A stretch of 64,000 nt of DNA from NCBI RefSeq assembly GCF_000160455.2, contig NZ_ACJX03000001.1, forward strand, positions 692,001 through 756,000, given 5' to 3'. Below, piece by piece: positions 27,093-35,509 of this stretch. The notes under the pieces were generated by a model. It had not been told where the DNA came from and ran no database searches. It saw only the letters and a list, made by a program, of their open reading frames with translations. Source of the stretch: Acetomicrobium hydrogeniformans ATCC BAA-1850. Its GTDB lineage: Bacteria > Synergistota > Synergistia > Synergistales > Acetomicrobiaceae. Made by a program: the position numbers and the translations under genes. Every line of letters begins with the position of its first letter. Position 1 is the first letter of the stretch.

Positions 27093-28124
27093 ATGGCAAA
27101 AACAATAATTACCTTCGGCGAGTTAATGCTTCGTCTATCGCCTCCGGACCACGAGGTACTTCTCCAAAGCCCGATTTTGGAGGCCACCTTTGGGGGTGCC
27201 GAGGCCAATGTAGCTGTTTCTTTGGCAAATTACGGTGAAAATACGAGCTTCGTCACGGCACTGCCAAACAATCCGATAGGGAAAGCAGCCGTTATGAATT
27301 TGCGTTCCTTTGGGATCGACACTTCGCACATAGTATTCAAAGGTGAAAGAGTGGGAATATATTACGCACAAAAGGGATCATGTTTTAGGCCATCGCAAGT
27401 AATTTACGACCGTGCCCATTCCTCCTTTTCTGAAATCAAACCGGAAGATATGGACTGGAACGTTATCTTCGAGGATGCCGATTGGTTTCATGTAACGGGA
27501 ATTACACCTGCCGTCTCCGAAGGGGCTGCCATGGCAACGTTAGAGGCAGTTAAAAAGGCAAAAGACATGGGAATTACAGTATCTTGCGACCTGAACTACC
27601 GAAAAAAGCTGTGGAAGTGGGGCAAAAAGGCACCCGAGGTCATGAGAGAGTTGGCTAAATATCTCGACGTAATGATCGCCAACGAAGAGGATTGCCAGTT
27701 GGCGCTTGGAATAGATGCCCATATTGATGTAACCAAAGGCGCCTTAGATCCGGAAAGCTACAGGGGAATAGTAAAAACGGTATTCGATCTATATCCTCAA
27801 CTCAGTTACGTTGCCACAACATTGCGAGAAAGTATAAGCGCAGACCATAACAACTGGTCTGCTATTTTAGCCAGCAAAGACGCATTCATGGTAAGTCGCA
27901 AGTATCAAATAACGGATATTGTAGATAGAGTGGGCGGCGGAGATTCTTTCGGTGCAGGTCTAATTTACGGATTGAGACATTTTAAAGACCCAAAGGACGC
28001 TTTGGAATTTGCCGTAGCCGCTTCAGCTCTTAAACATACGATACCCGGTGACTTCAATAGGGTAAGCAAAGAAGATGTACTAAACCTGATGGGCGGAGAC
28101 GTAAGCGGAAGGGTTCAAAGGTAA
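27093..28124 (+). CDS. kdgK: 2-keto-3-deoxygluconate kinase (PfkB family)
   Basis: 343 residues, ribokinase family. The N-terminus reads FGELMLRLSPPD and FGGAEANVAVSLA (substrate site). The C-terminal catalytic motif is RVGGGDSFGAGL, with Asp as the base. It phosphorylates KDG to KDPG, feeding the aldolase encoded just upstream. GC content is visibly higher here than in the oxidoreductase genes to the left, suggesting the uronate genes and the inositol genes have different histories. A terminator follows the stop. Confidence 0.9.
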   Translation: MAKTIITFGELMLRLSPPDHEVLLQSPILEATFGGAEANVAVSLANYGENTSFVTALPNNPIGKAAVMNLRSFGIDTSHIVFKGERVGIYYAQKGSCFRPSQVIYDRAHSSFSEIKPEDMDWNVIFEDADWFHVTGITPAVSEGAAMATLEAVKKAKDMGITVSCDLNYRKKLWKWGKKAPEVMRELAKYLDVMIANEEDCQLALGIDAHIDVTKGALDPESYRGIVKTVFDLYPQLSYVATTLRESISADHNNWSAILASKDAFMVSRKYQITDIVDRVGGGDSFGAGLIYGLRHFKDPKDALEFAVAASALKHTIPGDFNRVSKEDVLNLMGGDVSGRVQR

Positions 28125-28153
28125 AAAAACGGGAGAGTCTCTCCCGTTTTTTT
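28123..28153. terminator. Bidirectional terminator between kdgK and uxaA
   Basis: A-run plus CGGGAGA (28123-28136) pairs with TCTCCCG plus T-run (28140-28153) around a three-base loop. The symmetric A and T runs allow termination on both strands of the convergent genes. Confidence 0.88.
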
Positions 28154-28156
28154 AAA

Positions 28157-29656
28157 TTATAACGTAACTCCGTCTTTCCAGATGGCTATCTGTCTAAATC
28201 CGTTTTCTTCGCTTTTCGTCTTTTCTCCGCAGGCTATGTCTATTATTTTTTGAATAAATTTATCTAAAAGCTTCTCCATTGGCTCTCCTTCGAGCAAAGT
28301 TCCTGCGTTAAAATCTATCCAATTTCCTTTTCTGCAATAGAGATCGCTGTTGGTGGATACTTTTACGGTAGGCACAAATGTGCCAAAAGGCGTACCTCTG
28401 CCTGTCGAAAAAAGAACCATGTGACAACTGGCGGCTCCCAGAGCAGTTGATGAAACTAGGTCATTGCCAGGTCCTTCCAGCAGAGACAATCCCTTCTTCG
28501 TGACTTGACATCCATAGGGCAAGACGTCTACAACTGGCGCTCTGCCGCCCTTTTGAACACAACCAAGGGATTTTTCCTCTAAAGTCGTTATTCCGCCGGC
28601 CTTATTTCCGGGAGACGGGTTTTCATATACGGGCTGTCCGTGGAATATAAAATATTCCTTGAACCCATTGATAAGTTTGACGATTTTCTCAAATACCTCT
28701 TCGTTTTCGGCCCTTTCCATCAACAGCCTCTCAGCCCCGAACATCTCAGGCACTTCCGTCAGAACAGAACTGCCCCCTGCACATACGAGGAAATCCGAGA
28801 AAGCCCCAAGCAACGGATTGGCTGTTATGCCCGAAAATCCGTCAGAACCTCCGCATTTAAGGCCAACCGACAGCAACGAAATGGGAACGTCTTCTCTCCT
28901 GTCAGAAGATGCATTTTCTGCCAGCTCGCATATTATTTTTGCTCCCGCTTCTATTTCGTCATCCACTTCCTGAGCGATAAGAAAACGAACTCTCTCCCTA
29001 TCGAAATCGCCAAGATGCGCGACAAAAGAATCGAGTGTGTTATTTTCACATCCCAACCCTAAAACCAATACCCCGGCCGCATTTGGATGTTTTATTATTC
29101 CAGCAAGTATTTTTTGGGTCTTTTCCAGATCTCCTCCGAGTTGCGAGCAGCCAAAGGGGTGAGCCATGACGTTAAAACCGTCGATCGTGAACGGGAAAGA
29201 TTTACCGTCGAGCATTGACTTGGCTTTTTTAATTACCAGATCCCCAATTTCGTTTATGCATCCCACTGTCGGCACTATCCAAATCTCGTTTCTTATGCCC
29301 ACCAAACCGTTTTTACGCATAAATCCCTTGAATTTCCGCATTATCGAGGAATCGGGGCAAGTCAGATAATTCTTTGGTTCGTAGGAATATTCCTCCAAGC
29401 CTTCCAGATTGGTTTTCATATTATGAGCATGGACATGCTCCCCTGCTCGAATCTCAACAATTGCCCTTCCAATGGGGAATCCGTACTTTACCACCTTTTC
29501 TCCGGATTTTATATCTTTTAAAGCGACCTTATGTCCTACGGGCACATCACTTATCAACGTCAAAAACTGTCCGCCAATTGTTACGACATCGCCCGTTTTA
29601 AGTTCTTTTACAGCAACTGCAACGTTATCTTTGGGAGTTATTTGCAATATAGACAT
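28157..29656 (-). CDS. uxaA: Altronate dehydratase
   Basis: About 499 residues: an N-terminal SAF-like domain (residues about 1-95, with HAHNMKTNLEG) followed by the large UxaA/GarD catalytic domain with RKNGLVGIRNE, HPFGCSQLGGD, GLKCGGSDGFSG and CQVTKKGLSLLEGPGND. It dehydrates D-altronate to 2-keto-3-deoxygluconate using a metal ion. The ATG at 29656 is preferred because AAGGTG lies six bases upstream. It is second in a two-gene operon behind the IclR regulator, reading toward the rest of the locus. Confidence 0.9.
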   Translation of the reverse strand: MSILQITPKDNVAVAVKELKTGDVVTIGGQFLTLISDVPVGHKVALKDIKSGEKVVKYGFPIGRAIVEIRAGEHVHAHNMKTNLEGLEEYSYEPKNYLTCPDSSIMRKFKGFMRKNGLVGIRNEIWIVPTVGCINEIGDLVIKKAKSMLDGKSFPFTIDGFNVMAHPFGCSQLGGDLEKTQKILAGIIKHPNAAGVLVLGLGCENNTLDSFVAHLGDFDRERVRFLIAQEVDDEIEAGAKIICELAENASSDRREDVPISLLSVGLKCGGSDGFSGITANPLLGAFSDFLVCAGGSSVLTEVPEMFGAERLLMERAENEEVFEKIVKLINGFKEYFIFHGQPVYENPSPGNKAGGITTLEEKSLGCVQKGGRAPVVDVLPYGCQVTKKGLSLLEGPGNDLVSSTALGAASCHMVLFSTGRGTPFGTFVPTVKVSTNSDLYCRKGNWIDFNAGTLLEGEPMEKLLDKFIQKIIDIACGEKTKSEENGFRQIAIWKDGVTL

Positions 29657-29674
29657 TGTATTCACCTTCTACCG

Positions 29675-30439
29675 CTACATTCCGGGCAGAGAATTTAGTG
29701 CCTCAGATATCTTGGCGGCAATTTCCTGAACCTTTCTTCCCGCTTCTAGCATCTTTTCTTCTTGGAACCTATAAGCCGGAGCGGAGACGCTTATGGCGCC
29801 TACAGGCCTGCCATTCTGCAATATGGCCGCTCCGACACAACAAATTCCCTCTTCGTTTTCCTGCAAATCTTTTGAAAAGCCTTCCTGCCTGATTTTAGAC
29901 AATTCGGCCATTAGATTTTCACGATCAACTATAGTATTGGGCGTTTTTGAAACAAGCCGGGTTTTCCTTAAATAGGCGTCCAGCTCCTCTTTGCTCAAGG
30001 AAGCTAAAATCGCCTTCCCCGCTGCCGTGCAATATAAAGTCAGATGCGCACCAATTCTGGAGTGCATCCTCACCGGATGAGGAGTATCTAACTTCTCGAT
30101 ATAATATGCTTCTTCCCCATCGAAGGATATCAAATGAACTGTCTCTCTGGTAAAATCCCATAGCTCCACCAAGTAGGGTTTAGCTATCTCCAGCAAGACA
30201 TTTTGCCCCTTGTAAGCGCTGGCCCAAAAAAGCACTGCGGGACCTATGGCGTACTGCCCGTTACAGCGCACGACAAGCGAATGTTCTTCAAGGGTGTTAA
30301 GAATCCTAAAAACAGTAGTTTTGGGCAACGATATCTTGTCTACTATCTCCGACAGACTTGAAGGCTGTCCCAGCTCGGCAAGACAATTCATGACATCTAC
30401 TGCTCTTTCTAAAACCCGTATGTTTGCAACGCCAGGCAT
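29675..30439 (-). CDS. IclR-family transcriptional regulator (KdgR-like)
   Basis: 254 residues. The N-terminal winged helix-turn-helix spans about residues 8-65 (ALERAVDVMNCL-like start, SLSEIVDKISLPKTTVFRILNTLEE). The C-terminal IclR effector domain contains LYCTAAGKAILA and GICCVGAAIL...PVGAISVSAP. IclR proteins such as KdgR sense 2-keto-3-deoxy sugar acids. It is cotranscribed with uxaA, and a KdgR-like box lies in its own promoter, so it is the probable regulator of the locus, with autoregulation. Effector and sign of control are inference. Confidence 0.87.
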   Translation of the reverse strand: MPGVANIRVLERAVDVMNCLAELGQPSSLSEIVDKISLPKTTVFRILNTLEEHSLVVRCNGQYAIGPAVLFWASAYKGQNVLLEIAKPYLVELWDFTRETVHLISFDGEEAYYIEKLDTPHPVRMHSRIGAHLTLYCTAAGKAILASLSKEELDAYLRKTRLVSKTPNTIVDRENLMAELSKIRQEGFSKDLQENEEGICCVGAAILQNGRPVGAISVSAPAYRFQEEKMLEAGRKVQEIAAKISEALNSLPGM

Positions 30440-30454
30440 TTAAATTCCTCCATG

Positions 30455-30485
30455 TGGAAAATAATTTCATTGTTTGTATATTATA
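30455..30485 (-). promoter_or_regulatory. Promoter and KdgR-like operator of iclR-uxaA
   Basis: On the minus strand a consensus -10 TATAAT lies at 30480-30485. The 15-mer TGGAAAATAATTTCA (plus strand, 30455-30469) begins about ten bases downstream of it and differs from TGAAA-N5-TTTCA at one fixed base. This is an autorepression-type position. Confidence 0.55.
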
Positions 30486-30534
30486 CCATAATTTAAATTT
30501 CTCTTATTGAAAAATAAACACCCTTGTACGAATA

Positions 30535-31894
30535 TTAACAGAAAAATTGGTAATACCCCACGACAAATATGATTGCAATTATAACAGGCAAAACGTAGGT
30601 CATATAGCCCCTTAAACCCTCGGGAAATTTAGGGCCTATTCCGGTGTTGGCTTCCTTCATGAAATTATTCCAACCCCAACCGTATTTGGAAGTGCAAAAG
30701 AGCACGAAAATGAGGGAGCCGATGGGAAGGAGGTTGAAGCCCACGATAAAGTCCTCTAAATCTAGTATATTAGTGCCTTCTCCCAGGATCTCCAAACCGC
30801 TCCATGGACCGAAACCCAAAACGCAGGGAAGGGAAGCTATGAACATGACAACTATGCCGATGTAAGAAGCTTTTTTCCGGCTCCACTTCCATTCATCCAT
30901 AGTAAAGGCGATAAGATGCTCAAAAACGGCTATGACTGTTGTGAGAGAGGCAAAGGAGAGAAAGACGAAGAAAAGCGTCCCCCACAGCCTTCCGCCCATC
31001 ATGGAGTTAAACACATTTGGAAGGGTCACGAAGATCAATCCTGGGCCAGCTCCGGCATCCACTCCGAAGGCAAAGCAGGCCGGGAATATGACCAATCCGG
31101 CCATCAAGGCTGATAGCGCCCCAAAAAATATGACATATACAGATTCCCCCGTCAAAGCTCTCTTTTTACTCAGATAACTTCCAAAGATCGTCATACTTCC
31201 TATGCCTAAGCTCAAAGAAAAGAAGGCCTGGCTCATGGCTGCATAAACCGCTTCCCAACTTAGTTTGGAAAAATCAGGTTTAAGGTAAAAGGCCAAGCCC
31301 TTTTCAGCGCCGGGGCAAAGTAACGGAACGTATGATAAGGACGATTAGCAATAAAAATAATCCGGACATCAAAACTTTGCTGACTCGCTCAACTCCCGCC
31401 TGCAATCCTATTGAGCAAACGATAAAGCCGAGTATAACGGTCAAAGCCATCCAGAGGACCAATTGGGGAGTGTTGGCTACAAAGGAAGCGAAAAAACCCT
31501 CAACTTCTTCGGGTGATAACATGGAAAGATGGCCGACAGCAGTATGGTAAACATATGCCAGACCCCATCCTGCTACGGTCGTATAAAACATCATCAGGAT
31601 CATGTTTCCCATTACCCCCAGGTAGCCGTATATGTGCCATTTGCTGCCCGGAGGTTCAAGGGCGAGCATAGCGCCCGCCAAATTTCTTCGACTCTCCCTC
31701 CCCATGGCGTATTCGCACACCATGATGGGAAGCCCCATCACCATAAGAAAGAGAACATAAAAGAGTACGAAGACTGCCCCTCCGTAACGCCCCGTAATAT
31801 AGGGAAATCGCCATACGTTTCCCAATCCAACGGCACATCCTGCAGAGACCAAAATAAATCCCAACCTCGTGGCTAACTGTTCTCTTTCCTGCAA
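30535..31894 (-). pseudogene. Sodium-dependent NSS-family amino-acid transporter, frameshifted
   Basis: The N-terminal part (31894 to about 31304) has the NSS signature GCAVGLGNVWRFPY. The rest continues in another frame (GLAFYLKPDFSKLSWE onward). The frames join if one G is removed from the G4 run at 31312-31315: LPGAEKG then reads as in intact family members. The start is taken as TTG 31894, with AAGGAG eight bases upstream. Together the parts give about 450 residues and 11-12 helices, a normal length. It is either a real single-base disruption or a homopolymer sequencing error. Confidence 0.8.
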
Positions 31895-31946
31895 AGAAAT
31901 CCACTCCTTCTTCGATATTAGTACATGCCAACGGTAGTTACCCAAA

Positions 31947-31988
31947 AAAACAAACCCCCTCAACGTTACCATCTTGGGGGTTTGTTTT
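31947..31988 (-). terminator. Intrinsic terminator after brnQ
   Basis: Arms 31947-31959 and 31976-31988 (AAAACAAACCCCC and its complement) enclose a 16-base loop. Read on the minus strand the stem ends in GTTTTTTTGGG, a proper T-run, so it terminates the brnQ transcript. Confidence 0.8.
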
Positions 31989-32037
31989 GCGTTTGTACTA
32001 TCGCCAAAACAACGCTCTGATCCTTCCTAATGCAATG

Positions 32038-33353
32038 TTAAGCGCAACTTTCCGAACCCTTTATCGCCAAAGCAATCCTGTCGACAATCAGCCCTATCCC
32101 GAATCCAATTGTAGAAGCCATTAACCACCCAAATCCGTTACCCACGAGGGGAATCATGGAAACGATGTCACCCCAAACGGAGATGGTTACCCCCATAGCG
32201 GACAGTCCGTCATATAAGCTAACCAAGAGGGTTCCCGCAAGGGCAGTTACATATGCGTACCTGCAGGAATCATTAAATACGGGAGAAAGCAGGTTCATGA
32301 ACATCAAGACTATGACGATGGGATAGACAACGACCAAGATGGGCACAGCAAATCTGATTATTCCGTCGACGCCGATCCCCGCAAAAAGCGCACTGAATAT
32401 GGTCGAGAGGGTAACGACCTGAAGGTAGGTAACCCTATTTTTAGATAGATTGCTGAAAAATTCTCCGGTTGCAGCAGTCAAACCAACTGCGGTAGTCAAA
32501 CAGGCAAGAGATACCGCTATGCCTAAAGCGGCTAAGCCGACATCCCCTGCGATCTCGGCGACAATGGTAACAAGCAAAGTCGTCCTTGGAATATCACTGG
32601 ACATAAAGGAAACAGTAGCCCCTAAATACATCAATCCGCCATAGACGACAAACAAACCAGCTGCAGCGATAAGCCCTGAGATTGCCGTCATCTTAATAGA
32701 AGAAGTTCTTCCGTACCCCTTTGCACGGATGCTTTGGACTATTATGCCGGCGAATATAACTGCAGCAAGGGCATCCATCGTTTGGTAACCTTCCACAAAA
32801 CATGAAGAAAATGCCGAACTTTTTGCCACGTTCGGATCCAGCGGCGTGCTTATCGGATTAACGATACCTGCTATAATGATGAAAATCAAAAGGCCGAGCA
32901 AGCCCGGAGTTAAGACCCTTCCGATTATATCTATTACCGAGGATTGCTTCATCGAAAAATAATATGTCAGAGCAAAAAGCCAATAATGGGTATGTAGGGG
33001 TTCATGTTTGGGAAAAAGGGTTTAACGGCAACTTCAAAAGTCGTGGCGCCCGTTCGAGGAATGGCAAGAAGCGGACCAATGCACAATACGACCAAAGATC
33101 CCAGGAGAATAGCAAAAAGTTTGCCACCCTTATCGGCAAACTTTTCAAAGGATCCATCATATTGAGACATGACCATGACTCCCAAAAGCGGCAATCCAAT
33201 GCCAGTAATACCAAACCCCAACATAGCGGCAACCCATTTGGTGCCGAACAAAGACCCCAAATAGGGAGGGAATATCAAATTACCCGCACCAAAAAACATG
33301 GCAAACAGGGCAAAGCCGGTAACGATAACATCTCTTGTGTTAATTCTCTCCAT
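32038..33353 (-). pseudogene. brnQ: Branched-chain amino acid carrier BrnQ, frameshifted
   Basis: The first part (33353 to 32967) begins MERINTRDVIVTGFALFAMF with FFGAGNLIFPP, classic for BrnQ/LivII sodium-coupled carriers of leucine, isoleucine and valine. It stops after PIIGFLL. The remainder continues in another frame from ALTYYFSMKQSSVIDIIG. Adding one base to the A5 run (plus strand 32974-32978) restores a continuous protein of about 438 residues, the family length. The neighbouring NSS gene is broken the same way. Either both are true decay events or the assembly has homopolymer errors. Confidence 0.8.
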
Positions 33354-33512
33354 TTTGGCAGACAGCCCCCTTCTCGCAACTTTGTTTAAATTTTCTGCAA
33401 TAAAAGAATTGTATATATCTGCATACTGTGTCCAATATATCAAATATATATTCCAGGTGCAAGTGAATTTGATATTTTAGTTTTGCCTAATTATATATTA
33501 GTAGTCATGAAG

Positions 33513-34427
33513 TTAAGCCCGGTATGCCGGGGTGCTCAGATACTTATCCCCTCGGTCAGGCGCTACCGTAACGACGATCGAATTATCCTTCAGTTCTTTC
33601 ATTACCTCGTTAGCTGCCCATAAATTGGCACCGCTTGATATGCCTAAAAACAAGCCTTCTTTTTGAGCCAAATACCTTGTCATGTCGATCGCATCTTCGT
33701 CTGACACCTTAATTATTCGATCTACCAAAGAAAGGTCTAAATTTTTAGGTATAAATCCTGCGCCAATGCCCTGGATAGCATGCGATCCGGGCGCGCCGCC
33801 GCTTAACACCGGCGAACCGGCCGGTTCTACAGCGATAAGTTTCATATTGGGAAAGACTTTCTTCAAAAATCTTCCAACCCCCGTCAAGGTGCCACCGGTA
33901 CCAGCCCCTGCGACGAAGGCAGCGATATCGGACCCTTTAGCATCCAACAATATTTCAGGAGCAGTCGTCACCATATGGGCCCAAGGGTTCCCGGGGTTGG
34001 AAAACTGATCCAGCATGACGGCACCTGGGATTTCTTTTACAATTTGTTCCGCCCTTTTTATAGCGCCTCCCATGCCCTCCGAAGCCTGCGTCAACTCCAG
34101 TTTTGCTCCATAGGCAGCTAATATTTGTCTCCTCTCCATGGACATTGACTCAGGCATGACCAGTATAACGTTTATGTTCATTGTCGCTCCGAACATTGCC
34201 AGCGCAATGCCGGTGTTACCAGACGTTGGTTCCACTATAGTCGTGCCTTGTTTCAACTTGCCAGCCTGTTCGAAATATTTGAGCATGCCCCATACGGCTC
34301 TATCCTTTATCGAGCCGCCTATGTTATTGCCTTCCAGTTTCGTCAATATATATCCTTTCTTAGAGGACAATTTGATCGATGGCGTCCTCCCTATTAACTG
34401 CCCAATCGCTACTTCATTCAACAACAT
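33513..34427 (-). CDS. cysK: Cysteine synthase (O-acetylserine sulfhydrylase)
   Basis: 304 residues, PLP-dependent fold type II. It has the PLP lysine motif NIGGSIKDRAVWGM near residue 40, TSGNTGIALA near 70 and the glycine loop GAGTGGTLTG near 175. It makes cysteine from O-acetylserine and sulfide. The gene starts one base after the cysE stop (GGAGGTCGCTTGATATG), so it is translationally coupled to the enzyme making its substrate. Control probably comes from the leader upstream of cysE. Confidence 0.93.
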   Translation of the reverse strand: MLLNEVAIGQLIGRTPSIKLSSKKGYILTKLEGNNIGGSIKDRAVWGMLKYFEQAGKLKQGTTIVEPTSGNTGIALAMFGATMNINVILVMPESMSMERRQILAAYGAKLELTQASEGMGGAIKRAEQIVKEIPGAVMLDQFSNPGNPWAHMVTTAPEILLDAKGSDIAAFVAGAGTGGTLTGVGRFLKKVFPNMKLIAVEPAGSPVLSGGAPGSHAIQGIGAGFIPKNLDLSLVDRIIKVSDEDAIDMTRYLAQKEGLFLGISSGANLWAANEVMKELKDNSIVVTVAPDRGDKYLSTPAYRA

Positions 34428-34428
34428 A

Positions 34429-35127
34429 TCAAGCGACCTCCCTTTCGTTTTTTTCGTTAAGCTGATTCCTCAAATTTACAACTTCTTCCTGTAAGATTTG
34501 CACGCTCTCCTCAAGCTGAGCCAGGCGCATCAAAAGCGAATGTTGTAAAGAGGGCTCCGAGGGCTTCAAATTTTCCCTCAGCCTAATTCCCCTGTATTTG
34601 ACAACCGTGGCAGGAACTCCGACGACTGTGCTGTCTTGTGGAATATCCTTCAACACCACGCTCCCGGCACCGACCTTCGCATTCCTGCCGACGACAATAT
34701 TCCCCAATATCTTGGCGCCGGCTCCTATAAAAGCCCCCTCTTCCACTGTCGGATGGCGCTTTCCCTTCTCTTTTCCGGTTCCGCCCAGGGTCACGCCGTG
34801 GAACAAAGTAACATTGTCCTTTACAACGGCAGTTTCTCCAATGACCACGCCCATTCCATGGTCTATGAACACCCCTCTGCCAATCTCTGCTCCAGGATGT
34901 ATTTCAATTCCAGTCCACCAGCGCACTATTAAACCCAGAAATCTAGGCAAAATGGGAATGCGAAGTTTCTTATGTAGAAAGTGTATAAACCTATGAGCTA
35001 AAATGGCCTGAAAGCCGGGCGTGCACAAGATGATTTCAAGCGCACCCTTTAAACCGTCAGGTATGGCTGGATCTCTATCTTTTACTGCCTGATAATCTGA
35101 CTTTATCGTTTGCCATATTTTTCTCAC
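34429..35127 (-). CDS. cysE: Serine O-acetyltransferase
   Basis: 232 residues. A helical N-terminal part is followed by left-handed beta-helix hexapeptide repeats with the active-site stretch HPGAEIGRGVFIDHGMGVVIGE and GVTLGGTGKEKGKRHP. It acetylates serine for cysteine synthesis. The C-terminal tail, with a predicted coiled coil (LAQLEESVQILQEEVVNL), replaces the usual short CysK-binding tail ending in Ile. GTG start at 35127 with GGGAGG upstream. It is first in the cysEK operon and preceded by a Cys-rich leader peptide and alternative hairpins. Confidence 0.92.
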   Translation of the reverse strand: MRKIWQTIKSDYQAVKDRDPAIPDGLKGALEIILCTPGFQAILAHRFIHFLHKKLRIPILPRFLGLIVRWWTGIEIHPGAEIGRGVFIDHGMGVVIGETAVVKDNVTLFHGVTLGGTGKEKGKRHPTVEEGAFIGAGAKILGNIVVGRNAKVGAGSVVLKDIPQDSTVVGVPATVVKYRGIRLRENLKPSEPSLQHSLLMRLAQLEESVQILQEEVVNLRNQLNEKNEREVA

Positions 35128-35156
35128 TTTTCATTCCTCCCTTTGTAATTAACTTT

Positions 35157-35204
35157 AAATATTAAGAGGGCTTTCGCTGTGGCGCGAAAGCCCTCTTAAT
35201 ATTT
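35157..35204 (-). terminator. 21-bp hairpin between leader peptide and cysE (putative attenuator terminator)
   Basis: The 21-base arms (35157-35177 and 35184-35204) are perfectly complementary with a six-base loop. On the minus strand the 3' arm ends TCTTAATATTT, only moderately U-rich. It lies 30 bases before the cysE start. Confidence 0.6.
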
Positions 35205-35282
35205 AAAAAAGTTTTATATTTTAAATTAACTTGCCTTTGGCTTTGGCCACAGCTTTTCTATAGCCGCGGCCCCAAGCCGCGG
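35176..35282 (-). promoter_or_regulatory. Alternative RNA helices of the cysEK leader (antiterminator region)
   Basis: On the minus-strand RNA, 35239-35253 (GCTGTGGCCAAAGCC) can pair with 35176-35193, which includes GCCACAGC and GGCTTT. That would block the 21-bp hairpin. An upstream GC-rich hairpin (arms 35276-35282 and 35264-35270) or pairing of 35269-35279 with 35239-35248 would compete. This is the logic of a ribosome-controlled attenuator; no folding was computed. Confidence 0.5.
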
Positions 35283-35286
35283 TAGA

Positions 35287-35343
35287 TCATGAAGCGATCC
35301 ACCGACAACAACAAGCGCAAAAAAGCAAGCCATTAATCTTCAT
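35287..35343 (-). CDS. Cys-rich leader peptide of the cysEK operon (18 aa)
   Basis: A GGAGG site seven bases upstream precedes ATG at 35343. The peptide is MKINGLLFCACCCRWIAS, ending in TGA at 35287. Four of five consecutive codons (35319-35305) specify cysteine (TGC GCT TGT TGT TGT), a very rare composition. It lies 160 bases upstream of cysE and just before the competing hairpins. The inference is that ribosome stalling at Cys codons during cysteine shortage would favour the antiterminator. Its small size means the ribosome site, Cys run and location are the whole case. Confidence 0.65.
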   Translation of the reverse strand: MKINGLLFCACCCRWIAS

Positions 35344-35374
35344 CCTTAATCCTCCAACTACAAGCACAAAATTG

Positions 35375-35411
35375 TTTATGTAAATTTACATAAAATATCT
35401 CCTTAAGTCAA
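35375..35411 (-). promoter_or_regulatory. cysEK promoter with 20-bp palindromic operator
   Basis: Minus-strand TTGACT (35406-35411) and TAAATT (35383-35388) are 17 bases apart. A perfect 20-bp palindrome, TTTATGTAAATTTACATAAA (35375-35394), covers the -10 box, suggesting a dimeric repressor site. Confidence 0.6.
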
Positions 35412-35456
35412 GTAGGTATACATAAAATTTAGCTAGACCTAAATATCAAAAACCAT

Positions 35457-35488
35457 TATAATTTATACTTGACATGTAGAGATGTCAA
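35457..35488 (+). promoter_or_regulatory. tpx promoter region with inverted-repeat operator
   Basis: TATAAT lies at 35457-35462 with a weak TAGACC 17 bases upstream. TTGACAT-N6-ATGTCAA (35469-35488) follows at the likely transcription start. The site differs from the cysEK palindrome. Confidence 0.45.
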
Positions 35489-35509
35489 ATATAAATGGGG
35501 GTGATAGAC

